In this document: piece by piece, positions 21,281-32,700 of the stretch
Layout: the number at the start of each line of letters is the position of its first letter
How positions within the stretch are numbered: the first letter of the stretch is position 1
NCBI GenBank assembly: GCA_030142905.1
Contig: JASJOG010000123.1
Location: 721,001 to 785,000 of the forward strand
Direction: 5' to 3'
Origin: Heliopora coerulea
Taxonomy: Eukaryota > Cnidaria > Anthozoa > Scleralcyonacea > Helioporidae
DNA: 64,000 nucleotides
Translations under genes and position numbers: made by a program
The notes under the pieces: generated by a model
Seen by the model: the letters and a program-made list of their open reading frames with translations, nothing else
The model's database searches: none
What the model was told of the DNA's origin: nothing

Positions 21281-23743
21281 AATACAATTAAAATAATTCC
21301 TTTAAATAAAATATTATACAGTTTAATCCTTTCTTCTTGCAGAAGTAAATAATTCCATGTTCTAGCACCAGTTATTGCAATCCTGTTCTAGCTGTGTGAA
21401 AAACGGCGATGGCGGTCAGCAGCCTAACAGTTGAGCACGTGCGAGACACAAAAGATGTTCTACAATTAGGGAGACAAGGGTGAACCTCTTCACAGCATTA
21501 CTAGACAACCACTGAGGAACCATCCAAGGAATCTCATACTATTTTCAAACCTTCCGTAATGTACAAAGTTTCAAAATGAATGCTTGTAGCTTTTATAAAT
21601 TACAATTCTTCTGATTTCCTTCGTAGCAACTAAAATTCTTTCAGAATATTCACGTCCTAGAATTTTATTTATTTCTAAAAAATGGTACACCATCACGTGA
21701 AAGTTGTGTCCGATGTGAATGCGCCAGCTAAACGGAATTCCTCGCCAGCCAAGACGCAGTACATTCTCTGGGGGCAGAGTCGCGAATTTTTTCCCGGTCG
21801 GTTGACTGTTGTACGCAAGATGAACTCACGACCGGCTGGCCTCGGAAACGGCGGCGAATGACGAGGTGTCGGTTTCTAAGATTAAAAATAATGAAATATC
21901 GTCAATCCACATGGTAAAACCCACTGCAGCCTTAAATTACGGGAAGGCTGACTGCCAACTGAAACTAAACAAGGAGCTTCTTTGGTCGTATGTCCCAGTC
22001 TCCAACGCAATCGTTACAACGTTGATGCAGCGTCATACACAATCTCGTACCCAGGGACCTTCCTGTAAGGTCACGACGGAGTTGAAATGACCGCGCAGGT
22101 AATTGAAACTGACGGCCAAAAGGCCTCGATGTCCGCTAGTTTCAGTTCCATTTCTTGGTAGATCGTAACTCGACAGGGTACGCAAAGGTCCCACTGCCGT
22201 GATAAGATGGGAGCCACTGGGGCGCAAATTTTATGAGGCGAGATTGTCAGAAACAAAAAGTCAAATTTTTAGGTCTTATTTTTTTCTAGATGCAAAAATA
22301 CTTGGCAAAAATCGACAAAATATTAAACAAATATCTCGAAGTCTTATCGTTAACTGACGATTTGGCAGCTGTCAAGGCTCGGAAGTGCCAGATTTAAACT
22401 TTCGATAACATTTTAAGGAATAAAATACAAAAAGCACTTGTTTCTACTGAAGTGCGGTACCTCATTTAGTTATATACCAGTCGTACCGGTTTGTAATTCT
22501 TACAATATAAGGAGCTTGGGTTAGAGTGGGCTGAGGGGGCGCCTTCGATAGAATTTGCCCCGGACGAGTTACCACGTAGGTAAGGCTCTGGCAAAGGCAT
22601 AGCCCATTTCTTATATGGACGATAAGTTTACCTTGACTTCATGATTGTCGTAGTCTTCCTCTTGTATTCTTAGCATCTAAATGTACAATGGAGTCAAACT
22701 TACTTAGTTTTGATTTGGAAAGGTCAGTATACGATTTTACATATCGTGTACTGAAGACGAAATTAGAATAGCAATGAACAAGGCACACAAATTAATACAG
22801 GCTCGTTCCCAATGCCTTCGCCACGTCCCACAAACAAAGGCTCTGAAATAATCCATCTATCAGAGCTTCGACCAAAAACCATAGCTAGCCGAAAACATTA
22901 CAAAGTATTCTATAATCCACCTATAATTAAATTAATTCCAGCTTTTCCCATCGGGTGTTAACGTCCACAACAAACACAGCGAATATCGTTCACTCTCGTG
23001 GCAGAGCATACTCCAAAAAGAGATATCGCCCTACAAATTCCAATTTTCGTGCCGTTGTTGCAACAGCGTAAGCGTTCGTTTTATTCTTTTCATCTGAAAA
23101 CTATTTTTTGATGCAAGATACGTCGTCGTTCGCAATTGGATACTTTCAAAGAATTCTGTGCGGTCTAAATTATTTGAACAACTCGAATAGACAATTTGCT
23201 CCGAATAGGAAACCGTCTTGCATTAGTATTAATTTTACCAACTAACGGTCATGGGCGTAGGAAGCATTTTGTAAGGCCAACGAGGGATGAAGGCTGCGTG
23301 ACACAGTTACTTTCTTTCAGAATTCTCTCGTTGAATACTGCAAAGACTGTGGCTTGTGAGGATTTTCCAGTACTACAATCGACTTCAAGGAGCACTGGGC
23401 CATGACTGAATAACTGGTGTATGACATGAACGAAAGGACCCATGTTTTCGAGAACGTAAGCCTGTAGCATGAGCTCAATAGCATTTAAAACAGTTGCGTA
23501 CCACTGGTTTCGAACCGTTGCCGTTCGTGCAAACGTCCATAAAATGTTGGCAATTGCCGAAATATTTTAAAAATAAATTATAATTTTCAAACTAAAGTGG
23601 TGAACAGCCATGTGAAAACCGCTAAAGCCAGTACAGTTCCTACACCATCGACGTTGATGAAAGCTTGCTACACGCTGAACTTAAAGCCTGGAAAAGGCAT
23701 CATTTTTCTAACGGTTTCTCAACTAATACCAAAGGTCTCTTAC

Positions 23744-26700
23744 CTCTTGTTTTGAAAATAGAGTTCTGATCACATGACCCATTGGTCCACGGCTGGCACC
23801 TACAACATTCACTTCCGGTTTTTCCAATAATGATGCAATGAAGGCGTCTTTATCGATGTCTACTTTGGGTAGATGATCGTTCTGTTGAGAACTGTTCAAT
23901 TTGAAAGACAGCGACTGCGCCCGCGCAATGGTAAGTTCAGCATGGCGAATTTCTTCGAATAATTCCTAAAACAACAGAAAAAGAAGTTTTTGAAATATAT
24001 TTTATGATAAATTGAAATGATAAAAGAACATGATTTTTTGGACGACATTTCAATGTCGTCATAACATCATTTTTAAGTAGTAATCATCGAAGGTCAAATG
24101 CGATGGTTATTGAGATGGTTTGGTTTTAGGCTTACACTACAGAAGACCGAGTAAATGAATTACGGAAAGTTTAAGACTTCCAGATTTTTTCGCAATGAAT
24201 GTGTTGAATCAAAAAGCTTAAATTTGTGGCGTCATGACAAGTAACGTGCTCGCAAATTTTCATAGGATTGATTCTTACAGTTCTTAAAGATGACATTCAA
24301 TACCCCCGTTCACTGCTATAAGTGAATGCATGCTATGTATGTTTCGCAACGCAACTGGAAAACACCGCAGTGAAGACCTAACCTTGTTTACTCTAACCCA
24401 TCATCTCACCTTGTACAGTGCCAGCTGTTCTTGTACAGTGTCAAAAATCCTGCTCGCCCTCTTTATAATTCGATTAACAGTAGCACTCACACGAACCACG
24501 TCGTTACCTCCTTGAACGAAGAAAACCAAAAATTAAAAATGTTCAGTTGAAGATCTCGTATGCAACCACCTTCGTAACCAGACCTGGTCAATTACAAGAA
24601 TTAATTCTAGCGTGCGACCACTTTGGGGAATTGAACAAAAAAGTGGTCGCAACCAGAGCTGGTCGCTTAGAAGAATTCAAATCCGTATTCGACAACTTTC
24701 GGGAATTAAAAAAAAAAAAAAAAAAAAAAAGAGGTCGCAACCAGAGCTGGTCGTTTACAAGAAATCATTCTGGTACGGGATCACTTTCGGGAATTGAAAA
24801 GAGGGGGTCGCAACAAGAGCTGGTCACTTCCAAGAATTCATTCTCGTATGCGACCACCTTCGGTAATTAGAAAAAGAGGTCGCAACCAGAGCTGGGCACT
24901 TCCAAGAATACATTCTCGTATGCGACCACCAACTGAAATGGCTGAAGCTGAACGCTTACGATAGCTTGCAACATGTCCGCAGGATTATGGACACAGTTTA
25001 ACTGTCATAACAGTTTACAGTTTGATTATTCCGACAGAAATTATTATACATTCAAACTTCATTCATGTTTCTTACTGGTCAACATTTAGAAGTTAATTCT
25101 TAATGCCCGGAAGCCGTGACATCATTTCCGCCAAATATCGTGCATTATTCGACGGAGCTGTCCAAATCAAAATTCTGGGATGCTGATGACGTAACCACCT
25201 CAAGGCCGCGAAAATTATAAAACAGCAAAAAATGGCCAGCAGCAGTTTGGGAAGTTAATCGCACGAGTCTTTTAACTGCAAGTCTTTTCTTGCATCTATC
25301 GCTGTTTTGAATGTATAATAAAACAATTATTGGATTCGGCTTACGCATAATATGAAGAATTATCCAGACCTCGGTCAATGTTATCCGCCTCAGCCTCCAG
25401 CTTAGGCAGATAACATTGACCTCGGTCTGGATAATTCTTGATATCATGATCAGCCTCATCCAATAATTGTTTAATAGTCCAACTGAGACAGTGATTGACA
25501 ACTACATACTTATGTGGCCATCAGCTGCTCCTACGTCCGCCAGGTATAATACTGGGAGGCGGGGGTATTGTTATTACATCAGAGTATCGAAAGTAACCGA
25601 CAGTGGCCGAGCCAAAGGTGACCAGGGGGGTGACCATCTAGCCAATGATCCCAAGATCGTTTTCCTACATGGATTGAATACGGTTAGAAATGTATCTAGA
25701 GGGGTCGTTCAGGGAATGTGATACCGAACCACAATGGCGTTGAGGGTTCGCATCCCCCTTTGCTGACCATAGCTACGTCACTGGCTGTTTTTGAAAGGGA
25801 TTTTTTCGTCATCGAATTAATACGTCACATTAGGTACGAGTTCCCTCAAGGCCAAAGTGGCGGGTAAAGGTTCTTCACTTTTGCGGTTTACAGTGAAATG
25901 TTGGAAAGGTTCGCCGACATCGTTTCTTTCCAGCTCGTGCCGGGTCGTTTTCTTACCTGCTTCTTCAATCTTTCGCACACAAGAGTGGAGTAAAACTGGC
26001 AGAAGTCCGGTGGCGACTTCGCCTGGTCGCAAGCCGGAAAGGAAGTGGAACACCTTGCAGCAAAGAGAAACAAGATCAGCTGTAGTGAATTCAACAAACT
26101 TGCTGACGTTTGCAACTCTTAATCCTTGTAATAAGCGTTCTTTGACTACTTACTTTAGAAGTATAAGTATCCCGTCGTAAGAACAACTCACTTCCTCCAA
26201 GAAATCATTTACACGAGGATTAACCTCGATAAAAGTTAGCAAGGAAAAATGAAAGAAAGAAGGAAAGAAAGAAGGAAAGAAAGGAAAGAAGGAAGGAAGA
26301 AAAAAAGAAGGAATAAAAAAGGAAGGAAGGAAGGAAGGAAGAAAAAAAGAAATAAGGAAAGAAAGGAAGGAAGAAAGGAAGAAAGGAAGAAAGAAAAAAG
26401 AAAGAAAGAAAAAAGAAAGAAAGAAGAAAAGAAAGAAGGAAGGAAAGAAAAAAAAAGAAAGAAAAAAGATAGAAAGAAAGAAAGAAAAAAAGAAGGAAAG
26501 AAAGGAAAAATCCGGCTAGACAGCAGTTCATCGGTTGCACATGACGCCATCACAAAAAAATATACGCCATCAAAATACGGTAGACGACTTTGAGGTTAAG
26601 GGTAGCGTTTTACTTTGTAAATAAATTGTTTTAGCCAACTTTTAGAGTTAGGATTAGGGTTTGGGTCATCAGAAGGTTGCCGGTTCTATCCCCGCCTGGG

Positions 26701-29700
26701 GCTCAGAAATCGTTTTCTAAGGATAGAGCTTGACGAACGTTCATCTATCATTCAATAACGAGAAGTCTCTTCGTGTAAGAGCAATGGAAACGTGACTTTG
26801 GAACACCGATCCATGGAGAATCGACTGCCCCATTAAACCTAGAAAGCTTTACCTTTTCAGCCTCTTTTGTTTCGTCGAACAATCGCTTTTGCCGTCGAAC
26901 TGGGCACGGTCGAGCACTATGCCAAACCTCTTCCCAGACGTTGCCTTGGATTCGCATACGAAGGCTTAGTCTTCCTTCTTCGCACCATTTCTGTCGAAGA
27001 AAGTTCAGACAATGTCAAACTTTACAACGGGCAGTTCATAAAGCTTGGAAAAAATTAGACAAAAATTAACAATAAGAACAAGCAATCGAAGAAAAGGGAA
27101 AAGAAAAGAAAGGAAAAGTACAGAGTAAAGGAAAGAAAGCAAATGAAGGGTATGCAAAGCAATCAAAAAGAAGATGACAGGACAGGAAAGGACTGAAAAG
27201 GAAAGGACAGGACAAGATAGGATTGCAAAGGAACGGGAAGGATTGGAAAGGACAGGAAAAAGGGAAGGGAAAGAAAGGGAAGGAAAGAAAGGGAAGGAAA
27301 GAAAGGAATAGAAAGGACAAAAAGGAAAGCAAAGAGAAGCGATGGAATGGTAAAGACAGAAAAAAGAAAAGAGAAGGAATGGAAAGGACAGAAAAAAAGA
27401 TGAAGGGAAAGGAAGGAGGCGAAGGAAGGAAGTGAAAGGACAGACAGGAAAGGGAAGGGAAGCAATGAAAAGGACAGAAAGAAAGAAAGAAAGGGAAAGA
27501 ATGGAAAGGGTAGAAAAGAAAAGGAAGGGAAGGAATGGAAAGGACAAAAAGGAAAGGGAAGGGATAGGATGGAACGGACAGGAAAAAAAGGGAAGGAATG
27601 AAAAGACAGAAAGGAAAAGAAAGAAAAGGAAACCAATGGAAAGAATGTTATTTTATCGCATATTTTCACTTCATATTTTGCAGTTTAATTTGACTACTCA
27701 GTTTAAAGTTTTCGTGTCTTCACTAGGTCGACCTACTGTTTCAGACGAGTGTTCCTTGTCAATGCTCGATTGTTCATTAAATAACTCGGTTTCATTCAGC
27801 TCCTCTTCTGTGATGTCTTCTTCTCTCAGTTCCCAGCCTCCACTTCCATCCTGATCTTCGTCGTAATCTGGAGAGTGAACATTTACGTGTACAAAATGCT
27901 ATTAAACGAATGGAAAATAGCTTGAGGGTCTCTGTGCTGTGATAGAAACTTGAATGACGTCTTTTCAACCGCAAAGATGCCTAGTGAAAACGTGAGGGGT
28001 AGCCGAGTGTTTTCTGGTATTTTTCCGGTTGAAATGGCGTCATGAATGTCTCTATCACGGTACAGAGACACGAAAACTATCTTCTATTAGTTTTATACTA
28101 TAACCAAGATTTTTTTCGAGTTTCCGTAACGTCATCCATGTCTCTAATACAAAATGAAAATGACGTCAGCGTCGCTCTGTACTCGGAGAGAAAATGAGGC
28201 TCGCTCAATCAGAGCGCGCCAAGGACGCGTGTTATTTTATAATATGTTTTACATAGTAATGGGTGCAAGACTTACTACGGCCTACGGTCAATCTGATAAA
28301 AGGATCGGGGTAAGAAACATCTGTCACTCTTTAACTGTGGTTTCTAAAATGATTCGATGTCACATGTGCAGCTTTTGTACAATACAACAAGACTAAACTT
28401 AACACAAGATACCCAAACCATTCCCTTACCTTTTGTTAAATTCTGTTTTTCTAGTTCTTGTTTTCTTCGAAATTCAATTTCCTCTTCAGTCTCTTCGCTC
28501 TGAAGCCAGTCGTTGGGGGAATACCAACGGACGAAATCTTCTAACAAACAGCCTGGATTAGCAGCCTGAAATTCAAAAAATATCAATGATTAGCCCAGGA
28601 TTTCTCCGTTAAAAGATGGTTCAAATTTCAACGAGCTCAATGCGGCGATTAAAGGAAAATTACCTCTTAAAACAAAATTTAAACCTAAAATCTCAGCCCT
28701 CTCTTGGCCACGTACGTGTATCAGCAATTTGCGAGTAAGTGTTTCTCAAACTTTCAAATTTCAAAAGATATATTCCTTAAATCTGTGTTGCAGCAGATCT
28801 TGCTGCTGTTTTCCTTTACGCTCTATCAAGATCCACTTATTTCCCTTGCCATAACAATACTGAAATGTGCTTCACAACTTCCCTATTGAGCATCACAAAC
28901 GCAAGGTAAAAATCATGTGCCACGTTGAAAATATTCCCGCATTTACTATTAAAATGATACATGATTTTTACCTTTCCTTTTGTGATGTTCCATAGGCCAC
29001 ATTTCAGGAATTCAAAATCCAAATTCCCAAATTAAAGGACTTAAATATACGAAGAATTGCGATACCAAAATGTACTATTTGACGTCGCAATTCTTCGTAT
29101 ATTCAAGTCCATTGGATTTTGGATGCTGGCTGACCACTTATGTCTGAACCGAAATGGTGTAAAGATTGTACAACCTTAAAATGTCCTACCCTGAGGCTAA
29201 GACCCTATCCAGGCCACTATTATCCTTAGATGCCAAAAGCTAAATTTGAGGCCTGCTTAAGCACTGATTCTCCTAGGAAAGTCTACAACTATAAGTGAAA
29301 TCCGAATCTCCTCGACGACAGAGAGTTACGTGTAGTATAGTGAACAGCTCATCCGAAACAAACCAAGAGAACACCACGCTAACCCACTTGAGTAGGTAAT
29401 TTATAATGTCTACTAAATTTATGCAGCATGAATACGCTTTTGTTCTGATTGTTTACAGTCGCCTTTACCTTGAATGCCTCCATGTCCGACAGCAGTGACG
29501 CACTTTGCATTTGCGCCCTTATCCGCGCACCTTCTTCCGTGGTGCCGAGCTGAGTGAGGATCTCTGCGTGCTCTTGTAGCATGTCCTCAGTCATCGGAGC
29601 GGGTTCCTGGAGAACAAAAATGACTGAATAAATAACACGTTTGAAACCTCATAGAATATAGAAGAAGGCTTTGCCTTTTCCCTGTCAAAGATATCGATTT

Positions 29701-32700
29701 TACTGTGGCTTTTGCAGATGATTTTGCTCGTCAAGAGGGACCTCCGGTAGGGAAGGGGTAAAAGACTCTCTCGCTAAGCCTTTAAATACGAAAGACGTAC
29801 CCGACGTTCTTCTGTAACTACGGCAGACAACTTTACTTATCAAGGGGAGACCTCCGATGGGGAAAGGGTTTTAAATATCTCAGATCCAAGCGGGTCTAAA
29901 GAATGGCTGACGACCATCTGCATCGCGACGTAAAGCAGTCATGATTTGCGATTTATATGTTGGAAATGAGGGAGAGCTAGGAGATATCTTGAATGAATGA
30001 TAGATGAACGACCGTCAAGCTCTTACCGCAGAAAAACCAATTTGACGGTGAGTCCCGGAGGGGGATCGAACCCGTTTTTCAAATCGTTCTTCTGAGGTAA
30101 GAGCTGGACGATCGTTCATTCAGTTATGATTTCTTGGCTGAATTTCTCGGCAGTTGCTTTAACTTTTTCCTGGTATGATCAGTCTTCTATTATTTACTCC
30201 GGCTAACGCCAGAAGGATTTTGCTCATCATGAGGAGAGGTCTTGCCAGGAAAGAGACAGACAGACAGACAGACAGACATCGCTTTTATTTATACACGCTA
30301 GCCTCTCACAACTTTTTTGAACTAAGCTGATTTACAGGAGGGGCGTGATACCTTATAAATACAAATAAAATTATACTAACCACTACTACTACTACTACTA
30401 CATACTTTTAATTACATTACATAAAATTAGATACTACTACATTACATAAAATTAGATAAAAATTAGATTAAAAAATAATTACAAATTGTATATTCACTAT
30501 ATTCAAGTCAACATGGTTCATTTGAAAGACAGGTCAGCAATGCTACTTTTGAATTGACGAAGCGAAGTCGCTTTTTTAGCATCTAGTGGAAGATTAATCC
30601 ATAACATTGAGCCAAAAGAGCTAAAACTATCGCAATTAACTCTTTCCCGGGAAGATTACTTTCCTATTTTACTCTGGTTAACGCCGAGACGATTTTACTG
30701 GTCACAGTAAGATATCCTTCTATGAAGGGATTAAATCTTAACTTCTTTGACTAGGCAACGAGTTGGAAAAAATGTACGAAAATCGCGATAAGGACCTAGG
30801 GGCAATGGCAGATGAAGAAAAAAATCTTCACAGCCAAGATCTTGGTAAGATACCTAGATTTTTAAAGCCGGTCAGATTCGGGAACTTTCGTCTGATCATC
30901 GTTCACGAGTTGAGACTCACAAATGCTCTGCACTCATTTTTACTGTATCTTACTTAAAAAGTATGAAATTATTCAAACCATACCTGGGTTACTGGAACGT
31001 AAAGTGGTTCACCAGTCACCAACAAGCGAAGATCTCCACAACGTCTTAATGCTCCCTCACGCACCTGATTACCTCCTTCGGAACAATTACTCTTAGTATC
31101 CCTTTCCGTTCGTGATTTGTCAGTTGCACTGTCGGATACGACGACGTCCAACGAACTATCCTCGTCAGAATCGCCCTGGTCTTCCAACGCTTCAAAAAAC
31201 TCGTCGTCACTGCTATCGTCACCAGCCGAAGAAGGCTTGTCAGAGCTTGATCTGCCACTTGATGGTCGATCGGAATTTCGTGTGTTGGACTGCAAATTCC
31301 CAACAACTTTTTGTCCTTCCAGGTTTACCCTGGTGCCACTATTCTTCCCGGAAAGACATTTTCTAGCTATACACCAATTTAGCATCTAAAATGATCGCGA
31401 GAACAACAAAAATGTACCATAGGAAATGTGGACTGAAGTCAGCTAAATTGAAAATTACATTTTATTTTTTTTCTTTTCCTCTCGATTGGGATTGACTTCT
31501 TGAGCCATATTTCAAGCCGATCCTTAAGCTAACTTCTGTTCCTCTTCTTATATTTACAACGTCCATTTCTCTTTTCCCATTTTCCCCACTTGCACTCTCA
31601 TTACCGCACCTATTCGTATACGAACAGTAGCTCTCTCATACTCTCAAAGTGGTGTGCTGGTGGCACAATGGTAGTGCACGTGTATCTCACCACTGTGACC
31701 AGGGCTCGATTCCAGCCCCGTGCTGTTGTCTGATTAAAGTTTCCTTGGTCACATGTGAGAAAAGTGTTGTCCAGTTTGACTCTACCAACCATCGCAGGTT
31801 TTCTCTGTGTACTCCGGTTTCCTCCTGAAGTAACACTGGATCCATGAGCGGTGGCCCTTACTGGATTTCTAGGGAGAACAGCTTAGGTAGCTGTATGATG
31901 GAGTTATCCAGTATAAATAAATATACTTTATTCATTTGAAATTGTTTAGAAACTCTTGGTTAACCCTTTCCTGCATACGGTTGTCACACAACAACAAATT
32001 ACGGCGTTACAACAAATTAAAAACAAAAAGAGGACAAAAAAACGAAAGCATCAAAATTAACTTTTCAAAGGGGTAAGTTGGTGTAAATTAGACCTCCTAC
32101 CAATAAAAACAAGAAAATGTAAAAAATGGAAGGTTCTTGCCTCCACTTATTCATTTTTAATTGACATTCTTGTATCCTATCAGTATGAGGAGGCCTCACT
32201 CACCTGCTTACACTGTATTGCATTACACACCACTATCGTATTTACTCGAATAAGCGTCGCCCCGAATAAACGCCGCACTCAAGAAAAATGCGGTGCTTTT
32301 TCGCAATGATGTTGAAGAAACTAGTCCCCCGATGCAGGTGCTTGACCTCGATCAGATTTAAATGCGATCATAGAGAAGATAGAGACATTAATAGTAACGA
32401 TACTTTAGCATGTGTTTCGTTTTCCTTTTTCTGGTTGTTTTTGTTAAAAGAAACAAAAAGTAGTTATGTTTTTACTCTGAATCGTTACTTTCAATAGTTT
32501 CCGCCCTGGAATAGGCGCCGCATCAAAAAGTCTTAAAATTTATAAAGCGCCGCGGCGCTTATTCGAGCACATACGGTATCTTCTAGGCCCCGTACCTTCC
32601 TCAAAGCTCCGCAGTTCCCACTAGCCAAGTTTCGATTTGGTTCCCACTTCCCACTTCCAGAACAATCATACAGACGTTACCTGAAGTTTCTGATGAATTA

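Larger units (their letters stand above)
19220..23743. other. Intergenic, DNAJB11 to RAB3GAP1
   Basis: About 4.5 kb without a recognised exon. It should contain the DNAJB11 promoter and, if the gene is complete, the last RAB3GAP1 exon and 3' UTR, but I could not find the conserved C-terminal codons on the minus strand. It holds a SINE family 1 copy at 21078. A weak family A-like segment may lie at 20275-20420. Short frames at 20136, 20453 and 22033 look random. Confidence 0.5.

Noticed and set aside
24556..24931. Possible CRISPR array (regular repeats)
   Set aside because: Repeats are about 80 bp without unique spacers, in animal DNA. It is a minisatellite. No other array-like pattern in the window fits either.
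26220..27854. Several 70-180 codon Phe/Ser/Leu and Lys/Arg frames
   Set aside because: Purine/pyrimidine microsatellite artefacts. Real exons here are only 26853-26990 and 27737-27867.
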